In this document: in pieces, positions 1 through 10,410 of the stretch
Position numbering within the stretch: position 1 is the stretch's first letter
How the letters are laid out: every line of letters begins with the position of its first letter
Assembly (NCBI RefSeq): GCF_954871325.1
Contig: NC_088775.1
Span: forward strand, 48,709,561-48,773,560
DNA length: 64,000 nt
From: Gordionus sp. m RMFG-2023
Taxonomy: Eukaryota > Nematomorpha > Gordioida > Chordodea > Parachordodidae
Reading direction: 5' to 3'
Translations under genes and position numbers: made by a program
Notes under the pieces: generated by a model
Database searches by the model: none
Seen by the model: only the letters and a program-made list of their open reading frames with translations
Told to the model about the DNA's origin: nothing

Positions 1-358
1 TCTTATCATTTTTGGTTGGGCTTGGGGAAATTTTTAAAAATTAATATGGCCTTGGACTTTGCTTGGGAATTATTTTAATATTAAATATTAGGCCTAGTTG
101 ATCAGTAATATTTTAACAAATAATATTGATATATCAGTGCTTTAAATATATTTTGACTCAGGACATAATTTACACTTAGTTTTAATGGATTGAACCTATC
201 CTGTATGGGGGAGGGGATTATAACGCGAAAAAATTGGATATTATTTTCAAATATCCAGTAACAACTATTATAAAAGTAAGGAGAAAATTCTCATTTCCCG
301 TCATTTTTAACGATCTCAGCAATGTTGATAGATGAATTAGAAATTAAGAATATCTTAT
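1..358. other. AT-rich flank, no gene seen
   Basis: AT-rich sequence before the first retrotransposon. Short GC-rich words such as ggcttgggg and aggcctag near 20-100 resemble decayed ends of the GC-rich hAT repeats seen elsewhere in the window. A purine-rich run at about 206-219 followed by a TATA-like stretch near 270 could be a scrap of an LTR, but I found no second copy that proves it. Confidence 0.4.
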
Positions 359-434
359 TGTCATAATTGGGAGACTGATTTGTAAAATTTGATTTTTGGT
401 AAAGTCAGTATGTATTGCGTTTGATGAGTCATTT
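359..434 (+). repeat. Truncated 5' LTR of Gypsy-1
   Basis: Matches the first 75 or so bases of the 3' LTR at 2507 with very few differences, then switches abruptly into gag coding sequence near ...CATTTTTTAGA. The rest of the LTR, the primer binding site and the 5' part of gag are gone, so this is a deletion junction and not a natural gag start. Confidence 0.8.
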
Positions 435-867
435 TTTAGATGACAGACATTTGGACGTTTACCGTGGACGTCAGGACGTGCCGAGGCCGTTCAGCAGTGG
501 GGGACAGAGAGGTCGGAATGGTAGATGTTATAAATGTGGGGAGATGGGTCATATTGCGGTGAATTTTAGAGATGTCAAATATTTTGCGTGTGGGGAGATG
601 GGACATATTTTGACATATTGTCCGGGCAGAGCAGAGAGAATACGTTGCGCGGGTTGTGGAAGATTTGGACATGTGTTAAAAGATTGCCGAGTGGGAAAGG
701 TAGAGACAAGGGCAGGTTTTCCACAGAGAGGAGAGACTTCGGGGGTCGTGAATATGAGGAGTATGACGGAGATAGCTGGAAAAGGAGGAAAGGATATTGA
801 AGAGGAGATGACGTGTTTCAAGTGCCGAGAAAGGGGACATTGGGCCAGAGATTGTGATAGAGATTGA
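424..867 (+). pseudogene. Gag nucleocapsid fragment with four zinc knuckles (Gypsy-1)
   Basis: Open frame whose first ATG (424) lies inside the truncated LTR, so the N-terminus is an artefact of the deletion. Four consecutive CCHC zinc knuckles can be read: CYKCGEMGHIAVNF (last Cys replaced by Phe), a second with its first Cys lost (ACGEMGHILTYC), CAGCGRFGHVLKDC, and CFKCRERGHWARDC just before the stop. Such knuckles bind RNA and package the retrotransposon transcript in Gag particles. The capsid region expected upstream is deleted. The third and fourth knuckles have close counterparts on the minus strand at about 58.7-58.95 kb, so both copies are one lineage. Two intact and two decayed knuckles indicate a pseudogene. 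Confidence 0.8.
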
Positions 868-894
868 CTATATGATGGGAAGGAGAGTAAAATA

Positions 895-1359
895 ATGACC
901 GTGGCGTTAAGAGGAGGCAAGAAAGAGTTGAGAGTTAAAATGTTGCAGCAGGAGGTTCAAAGGGAGTTATCGTATCTGCCGAGTCCGAGGGTATGGTTCG
1001 ATATCAACGGGAAGATGGTATCTATGTTATTTGATGCAGCTATTTCGGTGATAGGATATGAGGATTTTAGAAGACTTTGGCGGGGTAGTAAAATAATTAG
1101 AGACGTTATGCAAGTAAGGCAGTTTGATGGATTGGAGATGGAGATGATGGGAAGAGTGCATATTGGGGATGTAGGGAGAGAAGGATGTAAAATGTTGGAC
1201 TTATGGATAATTAACCGAGACGTTGAGCCGGTGATTGGATTGGATTACAAGTGTGGGGCCGGAGTATGGATTTTGGGGAGTATTTGCGCGATGGGGAGTA
1301 TTTGTGGCGATCGAAGAAGATATTCGGGAAGACTTGATAAATATGGTCCGAGAGGATGA
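895..1359 (+). pseudogene. Retropepsin-like protease region (Gypsy-1)
   Basis: Begins 27 bases after the gag stop. Around residues 32-52 it reads PRVWFDINGKMVSMLFDAA, which aligns with the protease of Gypsy-L (MLFDTGASISIM, minus strand near 17.6 kb). The catalytic D-T-G of aspartic proteases is D-A-A here: the aspartate remains but the next two residues are changed, so the enzyme should be dead. It continues with QFDGLEMEMMGRV and LDLWIINRDVEPVIGLD, both collinear with Gypsy-L, and then shifts frame near 1235 into a frame containing WITSVGPEYGFWG, the same linker found before RT in the sister elements. Confidence 0.75.
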
Positions 1360-1609
1360 GGAGGAGAGAATGTACGGAAGAAATTTGGAATGGATGGAGG
1401 GCCGAGATAATATTGAAGTAGACGAGGGAAGATCCGTGTTTGGGGGGGGGGGGAAGCGAAAGAAATGGGAGGGAATATATGTTGGGGAGAGGTCCGATTT
1501 ATGTAGATGGAGAAATAGCAAATATCCAAGACAGTAGATATGGAGTATTGAGGCCGCTGGTTGGTGAGAGGAGTGAGAATTTTGTAGAACAAGGAGTTGT
1601 GGAAAATTT
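1360..1609 (+). pseudogene. Protease-RT linker of Gypsy-1, frameshifted
   Basis: G/A-rich sequence that continues in another frame (1235-1537) after the protease and before the RT. It corresponds to the acidic, poorly conserved linker of Gypsy-L (25.3-25.5 kb). A run of eleven or more G residues at about 1441 is the likely site of one frame change. Confidence 0.5.
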
Positions 1610-2330
1610 GTGGGAGTAAAAGATGTCCAAAAAAAGGTGGAGAAGTTAGTGGAGAGGTATGGAGAAATCTTTGGGGAAGAGTTGGGTTGTCTAAAGGATT
1701 ATGAAGTGGAGATTCGGATGAAGGATGGATGCGTACCAAAATTTTGTGCTGTTCGTAGAGTACCTTTTGAATGGAGGCAGGAGGTAGGGAAAGAGTTGGA
1801 TCGTTGGGTAAAGGAGGTTATCGTGAGTCCGGTTGAATACAGCGAATGGGCGACACCTTTGGCACCCGTAAAGAAGGCCAATGTGAGTGTGAGGTTGTTT
1901 GCGGATTTCCGGGTAACGTTGAATCTATGTGTGGTGGAGGTGAAGTATCCTATACCCAGGATAGAGGAGATAGGGGCCAGTTTAAAAGGAAGCAGATATT
2001 TTTCGAAAGTGGATTTTTCGAACGCGTATTTGCAATTACGGGTAAAAAAAGGAGAGGCAGAGGTTGTTGACTATAACAACGCCAAAGGGGCTTATTTGCT
2101 TTTAGAAGGTTGCCGTTTGGGTAGAGCGTATCGGCACCTGTTTCAACGGACGAGGGCGGTAGTTTTTCAGGGATTGGAGGGAGTGTTTTATTATACCATG
2201 ATGTAAAAATAACAGGGGTTACTCTAGAGCAGAACATTCAAAGGTTAGAGGTGGATGAGTATTTGCAGCGTGTTATTGGAGTGGTGGAGTCTTTTCAGCG
2301 TGTATGCAAAAGTGGAAGTCCGAAATTTTT
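1610..2330 (+). pseudogene. Reverse transcriptase, N-terminal half (Gypsy-1)
   Basis: Reads as a Ty3/Gypsy RT: the entry block with VRRVPFEWRQEVGKELDRWV, then EWATPLAPVKKA, the FADFRVTLN block, VKYPIPRIEEI, and FSKVDFSNAYLQL (motif A aspartate). The catalytic YMDD box is damaged. The frame ends at 2206 in a YYTMM stop, while the next frame gives HDDVKITGVTLEQN, so a frameshift lies exactly at the active site. After about 2330 homology stops and everything through RNase H and integrase is deleted. RT would copy element RNA to DNA in the particle; this copy cannot. Gypsy-L retains the intact YMDD at the same place. Confidence 0.85.
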
Positions 2331-2487
2331 TTTTAGTAATGAAATAAATTAAAAGGATTTTAGGTTGTAGTTACTCTTAAAAGAAGACGATGGAGGAATA
2401 ATAATTATGGACATATGTTCGAATAATCGATGGTCAAAGTGTCCACTTACAACAATAACAGAAGAATTCCTAGGGGTGATCAAAGGG

Positions 2488-2506
2488 ATTGGGGTCTGGG
2501 GGGAGG
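2488..2506 (+). promoter_or_regulatory. Polypurine tract of Gypsy-1
   Basis: A G-rich purine run (ggggtctggggggagg, about 2491-2506) lies immediately upstream of TGTCATAATT, the first bases of the 3' LTR. This is the position and composition of the plus-strand primer of LTR retrotransposons. Confidence 0.7.
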
Positions 2507-2901
2507 TGTCATAATTTGGAGACTGATTTGTAAAATTTGATTTTTGGTAAAGTCAGTATTTATTGCGTTTGATGAGTCATTTTTATTTTTATAATTTTAT
2601 GTTTTAGTTAAATTGGTGAGTCATTGTTATTTTTATAATTTTATGTTTTACTTTAATCGCGTTAACATTTTATTTTTAGATTTATAAAAGTGAATTATTG
2701 TAAAGTCATTATGATGATGGGATTTAATTATTTATTTGTGATGATTATTGCTTCCCTATAAAAGGGAAGCAAAAATTGTAAATAATCAATTCATTTTTTT
2801 TTGAATTAATTTTTTTATAACTATTTTTTATTTTTGTTTTCATATTATTATTTTTTTTTTACAAATAATTTTTATTCTAAAATTATAATCGGTTTTTAAC
2901 G
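2507..2901 (+). repeat. 3' LTR of Gypsy-1
   Basis: Starts TGTCATAATT directly after the polypurine tract. Contains a TATA-like box with a short hairpin (gcttccctataaaagggaagc, 2750-2770) that would be the U3 promoter, and T-rich sequence after it. Two imperfect copies of a tgagtcat...tttttataattttatgtttta unit lie at about 2573-2652. The 3' boundary is set only by a possible TCTTAT target duplication. A related TATA hairpin occurs on the minus strand near 48.6 kb. Confidence 0.65.
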
Positions 2902-3566
2902 TCTTATATTTTTATTTATAAACTATACGAAATATAATAAAGGAAGTATAAAACCGCCTATATATATATAATAAAGCAATACATTAATATAGTTAAATAA
3001 TAATAAAGCAATACATTAATATTTAAATAATACTTATGAGGTTTACCATTTTCTCCTAAATTTTAATATTTTTATAAAATATATAAATATAAAGAAAACG
3101 CCTGTGAGATGTACTTATTTTTATCACAAATTAAAATTCACAACATATATATGTTTTTATTATTTAAACATGAATCTTTATTTTATTAATTTCAATATGT
3201 AATATTTTGTTTACCCCCTTTTATTTTATATTTAAGAATAAAAATAATACTCGTTTGTTGCGTTTCGTTTCACTTCTTTCACTGTAAAATGGTAAATTAG
3301 GTGGGGTGGTAATTTGTTTATAAAAAATATTCAATTAATAATTTTTACTTTGACTTGTTCACTTCTATTTTCCTCTAATTATTTAATATCTTTGAGAATT
3401 AAAAATAAATGATTATATAATATTAAGTATTATATTATGTTCTTGATTTAATTTTTATATTCTGTTTCAGTTTTAATATGGTTATTTATATAATTATAAG
3501 AAAAGCGATGCTGATGTTATTTACGATTACGAATATTTTTTTGATATTAGAATAATAGTTTTGAAC
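2902..3566. other. AT-rich intergenic DNA
   Basis: No coding frame recognised. Contains a short TA microsatellite near 2960 and a tandem duplication of aataataaagcaatacattaat at about 2969-3025. Otherwise low-complexity AT-rich sequence. Confidence 0.5.
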
Positions 3567-3714
3567 ATCATAATCAGGGATGTGAACCCGGACCCTGAAC
3601 CCTCCTGGACCCTCGTATATAGGCTGAACCCGGACTCTTTTAAAAAGTGGAGGGTCCAAGGGTTCAGGGTGTTAAAAATTTTTAACTTAAAATTTTTTTT
3701 TAAATTAATGTATA

Positions 3715-3880
3715 AATATAATTTTTAAAAAATAATATAAAATTTTTATAATTTTATTAATTTTTAAAAAAATAATATAAAATTTTTATAATTTTATTAA
3801 TTTTTAAAAAATAATGTAAAATTTTTATAATTTTATTAATTTTTAAAAAATAATGTAAAATTTTTATAATTATATTAATT
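3715..3880. repeat. About 40-bp tandem array inside hAT-1
   Basis: Four to five imperfect copies of a unit reading roughly aaaatttttataattttattaatttttaaaaaataat. The array sits between the left terminus and the transposase fragment and explains why no N-terminal coding sequence is seen there. Confidence 0.75.
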
Positions 3881-3894
3881 TTTTTCGTGGAATC

Positions 3895-4835
3895 TCCCTA
3901 AAAAATAGTCACTTTAAAACTATAATTGATAAAGCAAGGGATGTTGTAAAATATTTAAGAACTCCCACAATTGTTAGAATGTATGATGCTAGAGCGATTA
4001 TTAAGTTTGAAAGATTTTTGTAATGATTTTATCATAGGAGCATGTGAAATCATTTTGTCAGGAGATGATTGTAATCAAGTAAAAGAGCTTACTAGTGTGC
4101 TGGTTCCTTTAAAAATAACAACGTTAAGAGTGCAAGCAGAACAATTATGTTTATCGGATTTTATGGCATATGGTTAAGATATCGATTAGAGTTAGGGAGA
4201 TTAACAAGTTCTTTTTCAAATGAAGTATTAGAAAATACGAAAATAAGAAAGCAACAATATTTACAAAATAGTGTTGTATATGCTTCTATATATTTAGACC
4301 CGCGATATCAGGTTTTATTAAGTAGTGAGCAAAAACAAATGGCTATAGACCATCTTGAAGATTTATGGCATACCCAAAATTCTATTATTTACAATACATT
4401 GGTGGTTATAACAATATCTACTGGTTGTAGCGATAACAATGATAATGATAACAATATTGATGATCTGGAAATTTTACTATTAGATAGAGAAAAAAAATTA
4501 AATTATAATCTAATAGAAAGGAGCAAAAAATATCTATTGTATCTTTAATAGAAAAGTTCTCGGAAGTTATGAGAATAAATAGAGATGCAAACATTTTAAA
4601 ATTCTGGGAGGAAAATTCTTCAATATATCCAGAATTATATACCTTTTCTAGAATAGTCATGGCTGTACCGGCGACACAAGTACAATAATTTATGTATTAT
4701 AAAAATGACTATCTATTTTAGGTAAGCGTAGAACGTGGATTTTCATCGTTGACTAATTTACGTGGAAATCTGAAGGATGATATTTTAGAAGATAACATGA
4801 TTGTGCGATTGAATAAAATATTTTAAATATAAATT
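3895..4835 (+). pseudogene. hAT transposase C-terminal part with a 42-nt intron
   Basis: Fragmented frames reading IIDKARDVVKYLRTP (about 3923), then ICLxxF-type helices and VVYASIYLDPRYQVLLSSEQ (about 4270), a classic hAT region before the dimerisation domain, and finally VSVERGFSSLTNLRGNLKDD just before the stop near 4835, the hAT C-terminal dimerisation motif. The two parts join cleanly if gtacaa...tttag (4680-4721) is removed as a 42-base GT-AG intron: AVPATQ joins to VSVERGF. A frame change near 4150 and a stop near 4546 break the gene. The enzyme would bind and cut transposon ends; this copy is dead. Confidence 0.8.
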
Positions 4836-5036
4836 ATCTCATTTCGAATTATAAATGTGTATATATTGAAGTATAATAAAAAAATGAATGAAAAAAAGTC
4901 TTATTTTGAGTCATTATTTTTATGTTTCCTCTGAACCCGGACCCGAACCCTGGACCCGGGTCCTTTTTAAATTTATTACCGGACCCGAACCCGGACCCTT
5001 ATTTATTGTCGAAGGGTTCATATCCCTGATCATAAT

Positions 5037-5640
5037 TAAAAACCAATGTGTTTTCCTTTTCTTCCGAAATTTTTTTAAAAGAAGGAAAAAATATAATTTT
5101 CATAATTATACCTATTTTCAACGAGAATGTTGAAATAATAAATTAGAGACTGGGCATTTTTTTAAAAAAAAATCTGCTTCGGGCTGGGTCGGGCCTAATA
5201 TCTTTTTAAAAAATTTCAGCATGGTCGGGTTGAGCTTTGAAATTTTTTTAAAATATTTCTAAATTTATCAATTTTATGTTGAATTTTTAATGTAAAATAA
5301 AAATATTTGATTATGTTTATAGTAACTAGAAGATTTAATATCACATCTATATTTTAGATTTTAAAATCATGTGCAAATATATAATTTAATTTTTTTTTTT
5401 TCAGAAAACATGGTATTAAGCTGAGTTGCTTGCAGGATTTTACTATCTAAGTTCGATATAATTGATAAATATTTTTAATTGAAATATTTGAAAGAACATT
5501 ATTCATCTGGATACCGGGTCTGAATCTCGGGTCTGTGCTCAAGGTTCATGCTCAGAGCTGGTTTGGTCGATTTTTTAGACCCAAACCCCGGGTCTGGGGT
5601 TTACACAACCAACCAATTAACAACACTGCCATTAAGAGAC
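5037..5640. other. Decayed GC-ended repeat
   Basis: No gene. From about 5143 (agagactgggc) the sequence carries scattered GC-rich words (cgggctgggtcgggcc, ccgggtctg) separated by A/T runs, the same style as the non-autonomous hAT ends at 32.1-32.5 and 63.3-63.6 kb. A block at about 5505-5630 (ending aaccaattaacaacactg) recurs at 6300-6420, so the minisatellite between them is flanked by a direct repeat. Confidence 0.5.
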
Positions 5641-6295
5641 CAAGAGTGAATACTGTAATACTGTTATTTTAGTAGAAAAATATTTTAATTGGTTTCTATT
5701 TTATAGTCATATTAATATTTTGTGTTGATAAAAATTTCCTGGCCCTACAAGACCTAGACCATTTAGAGTTTAATTATTATTACAATAAAAAATATTTTAG
5801 TAACCTATTTAAATGCCCATATTAAAAAAATATTTTTTTACCCTCCAAAAGATATTTAAAATACCATTTACTTGATTCCTATATCAATATTTTGTGTTTA
5901 TATAAATATTCCTGACTAGCTAAGACATCCCGCCTACTTAGAGTATAATTATTACAATCAAGAGATATTTATACTAGCATTTATTTGATACCCACATCGA
6001 AATTTTGTGTTGATAAAAATATTCTGACCCCTCAAAACCTAACCCGCCATCTATGAGTGATTATTATTATTACAATAAGGAAAAAATTTATTTACCTTTT
6101 ATTTGATACCCATCCCAGACCAAGTCATACTCATCAAGACAGAAAATGAATACTCTTAATCTAAAGATATTTAAATTATATTTTATTGCTACCCATATCG
6201 ATATTTTATGTTGATAAAAATATTCCTGACCCCCCAAGACCTAGACCCGCCCTCTATGAGTGATTATTATTATTACAATAAAAAAATACTTTATA
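5640..6295. repeat. Diverged minisatellite
   Basis: Repeated modules containing tgatacccatatcgatattttgtgttgataaaaatattcctgacc, then aagacctagacccgcc, then tgattattattattacaata. Four recognisable units start near 5640, 5830, 5960 and 6100, with irregular spacing of about 115-200 bases. Two more units of the same family lie inside the mariner-like element at 12.64-12.92 kb. Confidence 0.75.
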
Positions 6296-6299
6296 CACA

Positions 6300-6420
6300 C
6301 CCCCACCCCGGGTACCCCGGGTTTGGACCCCAGGTCTGAACCCCGGGTCTGGACCCTGGGTCGGCCTGAGCACATAAAAGGGTCGTAAATTTAACGACCA
6401 AGCAAATTAACAACACTACT
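6300..6420. repeat. Second copy of the GC-rich flank of the minisatellite
   Basis: Runs of gggtctggaccc-type palindromic words ending in accaagcaaattaacaacact. This matches the end of the block at 5505-5630. It may be the remains of one element that carried the minisatellite. Confidence 0.5.
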
Positions 6421-7440
6421 CAATCTTAAATTTAGAGATCTATCTTGGTTACAGGCTACTTTACCAACCAAATTCGGTGACATTGGCATAAGGTCGCTCT
6501 CGCTAGTTTCCATTAGTGCCTTCATATCCTCTCGCCTGTCTTGCGAGCCTATCATCAACACACTCACAAAACTTCCTGACCCCTTGCTTAGTCAGATAAT
6601 TATTCTTTGAAAATTCTTCTCATTAGTTGATCCTCCCGGCACTACAGAAGGACTGGGATAAGCCTCTAGTTGGCACATCCGTTTCAGACCTTAAATCGAG
6701 GAGCTAACCCGAAGACCATTCTTTACTCTTTTCTAGCTGCGCAGGTAGCCGCTACAAATTGAATTTTTAATGGCTTTCCCATATGTCACGCCATTGGTCT
6801 TAGACTCAATTGCAATATAGCGATACCCTATCACATAATTTTCTGTCAAATATCGGTCAACTCCAAAGGTCATCCCTCTTTGCACTGCAAGCATTGTAGA
6901 TGCAGATTCATTAGACATTCAAAATGCAACGATACTATTGCAAGGGCCTTGAAATATGCTGACATCCTGTCAATCAACGAGCCCACTAGCCTTTACAATT
7001 CCGATGGTTAACGGCCAGATGGTTCTACCATGATCCCTTGGAAGAGGAGAGGATTCCTAACCTTGGATTTCTCATGCATCGATTCTCCTGCCCCTTCCAA
7101 TATAAATAGGAATGATATACTGTATGCCGAGACGAATACTTGCTATATCGCCGCAATCGCTACGCTAACTATACATCCCTACCATTAATCGCCATTAACA
7201 TCATTCGGTTCTCATGCCCTGGCTTTTTTTAAAGAGCTGGGACACCGGATCCCTGCTAGTGCCGAGGATCCCTACCTAAGTCAAAGATTGGCCTTAAACA
7301 TAATAAAGTGCAATCATCTCAGCTTTATACTTTCAATGACCGATGCATCTGATTGAACATCCTGTGCATAGAATAGGCTTAGGCTATTTTGCTCTCAATT
7401 ATAACGTTGGATCTAAAAAGAAACTTAGATCTCAAGCGAT
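6420..7440. other. GC-richer island, origin not recognised
   Basis: Base composition changes sharply here from AT-rich to near-balanced sequence for about 1 kb and then returns. The minus strand holds a 61-codon frame (6733-6918) reading GMTFGVDRYLTENYVIGYRYIAI and open stretches on either side (for example 6420-6570), interrupted by stops. It looks like decayed protein-coding DNA, but I recognise no domain and cannot say whether it is a retroelement, a host pseudogene or transferred DNA. Confidence 0.4.
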
Positions 7441-9398
7441 AAAAGACAGCAAAAATTAATGACAAAAACAAAAACGCGAATGAAGATGCGCAAAATTCGA
7501 AAAGATCATTGGCCACAAAGCAAAGCCAATGCTAATTTTTAGATGAAGAATTCACAAATTTTCGCTTAATTAAATTATTAATATTATATAAATTTCCAAT
7601 TAAATCAATATTATACTGAATATTAAAAAACTTTCTCTTTTAGGTGCACTCATGTCAAAACAAGGAAAAAGTTAAGTTATATACAGGAAACCATCGCACA
7701 CCAATTTATTAAATTCCAGCTATCACCATTGCACTTTCATTCCACAAATTTCTCTATACCGTGCATATACTTTATTTGATACACATAACCTTAAACAGGA
7801 GCTGAATCATTTAAAATAAGTCTTCTAACATAATGATTTTTCGGAATTAACATTTTATAGAAACAACTACAAAATCAAATAAAAAAAATATTAATTTTAA
7901 TGGTAAATCAAAATCTAAAAACCCTAAATCATATCCTTACCCTACATAAAACTATAACTGACAAAATCGAAAATAAATTATTTGAAAACAATATAAAAAA
8001 AAGTTTACAAACCCAAAAATTTTTTTTTTAGCACCAATCATACTTTAGACAAAAAAATGTATTTGAAATCACTGGATATATACTAGAGATCTACAAAGAC
8101 CGGCCTGCGGGTTAGGCTGGGAATCTTTTAAAAAAAATAATACGGGCCAGGCAGGGCTTAGATAAAAAAAATTCCGAGCCGGACCTTACAATTTATATAT
8201 ATAAAAATCAGGCAGAAAAGTATGGTAAATATCTGATTTTTCATAATTTTAATACAGCCCGGGCATTAAAATTTTGTTTATTTTTTTTTAAATTTCAGCA
8301 TATTTCGATTTTAATAAATTACAATATGTTGGCTTCTTTGTATTTTAAGGGCTGTCAAACTAAAATACTAAATCAATAAATAATATAGTAAATTAACAGG
8401 AAATTAAACAAGTTATTTATGGTGTGATACAATAAGTAAATACTCAATACAGATATTAACACAATGATTTGTAAAACGGTTGTTATATAAATAAAATATA
8501 TATCATTGCAATATATAGATATTAAAAACATAATAAAGAAATTTGGGCCGTGGTGAACTTTTAATAAAATTTTAACAAGTCAAGCCGGATTTTTCCTAAA
8601 TTTTTAGCTAGGCCTAATTTTTCGGGCCAGATAAATTAAAAAAAATTTTTAACAGGCTTGGACGAGCAACGTACGCAAAAATTTTAGCAGACCTTTAGCA
8701 TAAATCATATACCATTGACTCAAAGTATATGCCTGTGGCAAATAGCGGATATACAAATAAGAACACAAAAATGCATCAATAAACAATCACCCAACAAAAT
8801 CATGCGAAGCTGCACATAGCCATGATACCAATCATAATATAATTTTAAGAATTCATAATTCATATCTTAAGATTTTAATTATTTCCCTAGACTAATAATG
8901 GAATCAATCGAATTTTAAAAGATCAAATATTTATAAATATGGTTATATACTAAATACATAAAACGCTCTAATTCACAATTTTAATTTATTTATTATATAA
9001 AAATATTTCTTGTAAAATAAATGAAGATGGGTTACAAACTTAAGTATCCGAAATTAGAAGTGGGAGCGGGCCGTGTAAATACTCATGACACGATGCACGG
9101 CGTGAGTTTGAATAAATTTTAAATTATTAAACATGACTGGGCGTGACGGGCCTTCCCAAAATTTTTGCCTGTGATCATAAATTTCCCGTGAATCACGGAT
9201 ATTTAAATTTAATTATGTTTTTTTATGAATATAAATTTGCAATTTTATGATTATAATATATATTTTTTAATTTAATTTATTTCTTTTTGAAAAAGTAATA
9301 ATTTTTGAAAACAAAAAAATTTACGTATTTTATTAACAACATTTTTTCTCCGTCTTATAAAATTTCAATTGAATGAAAAATAATTTAAGTCTTTCAAC
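7441..9398. other. AT-rich DNA with GC-worded repeat fossils
   Basis: No gene seen. 8085-8700 contains inverted GC-rich words (accggcctgcgggttaggctggg ... cgggccagataaatt ... gcttggacgagc) typical of the ends of small non-autonomous hAT repeats, but no clear target duplication. 9050-9190 holds acgggccttccc / cgtgaatcacgg words of the hAT-2 type. Confidence 0.45.
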
Positions 9399-9649
9399 TA
9401 AAGGTGGGCGCGGGTCTAATTTTTTATTTCAGGCCCGCCCGCTCACGGTGGCAATAAAAAAATTCACGCCCATTCACGCCTACCACTAAAAAATTTTCGA
9501 CCCGACCCGCCCGCTCACGACAAGCAATATTTTGATTCACGTCCATCACGCCCGAAAATTCACGGTGTTTTTAAATTTTTCAAAACTATTGCTATAATTT
9601 CACACTTTTATTTCATAATCATTAATAACAAAAATAAATACAATCTATA

Positions 9650-9780
9650 AATCGAAATTTATTTAGAAAAAGAAGAATGTCCATCTTTTTTTATTTCAAT
9701 TGTGTACGCCTTTCCTCTAATAAGAGATTGGCTACAGAAAATAATCTTTCACTAGAAGCCGAACTTGCAGCTGACAAATT
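9650..9780 (-). pseudogene. hAT C-terminal dimerisation fragment (hAT-2, minus copy)
   Basis: Minus-strand frame reading ASSERLFSVANLLLEERRTQ followed by a stop and then KKMDILLFLNKF. S-E-R-x-F-S is the signature of the hAT C-terminal dimerisation domain. It follows the upstream minus-strand fragments at 10.4-11.0 kb in the right order, with many stops between. Confidence 0.75.
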
Positions 9781-10410
9781 TTACTCGATAATTTTCTCAA
9801 AAAAGGAAATGAATATTCCTGCTTAAACTTCAAAATATTGTTTTGTTATTTATCTAATATGAATCTTTTAAGTTCATCCTCACAGCTTTCATCGGTGATG
9901 TTGATGCATCATATCATCTAGAAATTCTCTAAATTTTTTATTTAGAATATATGGTCTTTTATGAGAATTAGGAAAGTGATAGTTGGTATTGACCATTTAG
10001 AATATACGGTTTTTTACGAGTTTAGGATAAGTTGGGAAAGTTATAAATGATAGTTGGCATTGACTTATGCATATCATCTAATTCATTTTTAAGATTGTTT
10101 TATATATATCATTTTCTTCTTTTATTAAAAACTTAAGTCTTTTGAAATTCGGATCTAGAATTAAGCCTACCTTATGTAGTGGCTGCATAATAATCTTTTA
10201 AAAGAAATCTTGTTCTGTATTTTAAGGTTTTGATTATTATTGTATCACGTTCAGAAGGTTAACAAAATTTTATTAATTTTTGTTTCCATAGACAAACTTC
10301 ATTTATTGTGGGACGAGAATCTGCTCTCAGATTATCCGAGCATTCTTTAAATATTGATAAAAATTTATCTAACTCACGTATGATGCTGATCTCAATTGTG
10401 GCTAATCTTT

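Larger units (their letters stand above)
359..2901 (+). mobile_element. Gypsy-1: internally deleted Ty3/Gypsy LTR retrotransposon
   Basis: A plus-strand element bounded by a truncated 5' LTR (359 to about 434) and a 3' LTR (2507-2901). Both start TGTCATAATT and share about 75 nearly identical bases. Inside are gag zinc knuckles, a retropepsin-like region, a linker and the first half of reverse transcriptase. RNase H and integrase are missing, and a G-rich polypurine tract sits just before the 3' LTR. The 6-mer TCTTAT occurs directly before the 5' LTR (353-358) and directly after the proposed LTR end (2902-2907), a possible target duplication, although the LTR end is not the usual CA. The coding strand is markedly G/A-rich, like the minus-strand Gypsy pieces at 55-59 kb. 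Non-autonomous and decayed. Confidence 0.85.
3575..5028 (+). mobile_element. hAT-1 DNA transposon with perfect 8-bp target duplication
   Basis: Terminal inverted repeats CAGGGATGTGAACCCGGACCC (left) and, read inward on the other strand, CAGGGATATGAACCC (right). They are flanked by identical 8-bp duplications ATCATAAT at 3567-3574 and 5029-5036, the hallmark of hAT transposition. The ends are unusually GC-rich (accc/gggt repeats) against an AT-rich interior. It contains the C-terminal half of a hAT transposase on the plus strand. The N-terminal half is missing, so this is an internally deleted copy. Confidence 0.92.

Noticed and set aside
219-313. Solo LTR with TATA box
   Set aside because: Only a weak resemblance to sequence near 29.1-29.2 kb (ggatat and aaaattctc words); ends and duplication cannot be defined.
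4888-5133. 81-codon frame with Gly-Pro-Glu-Pro repeats
   Set aside because: Translation of the GC-rich right terminal repeat of hAT-1.
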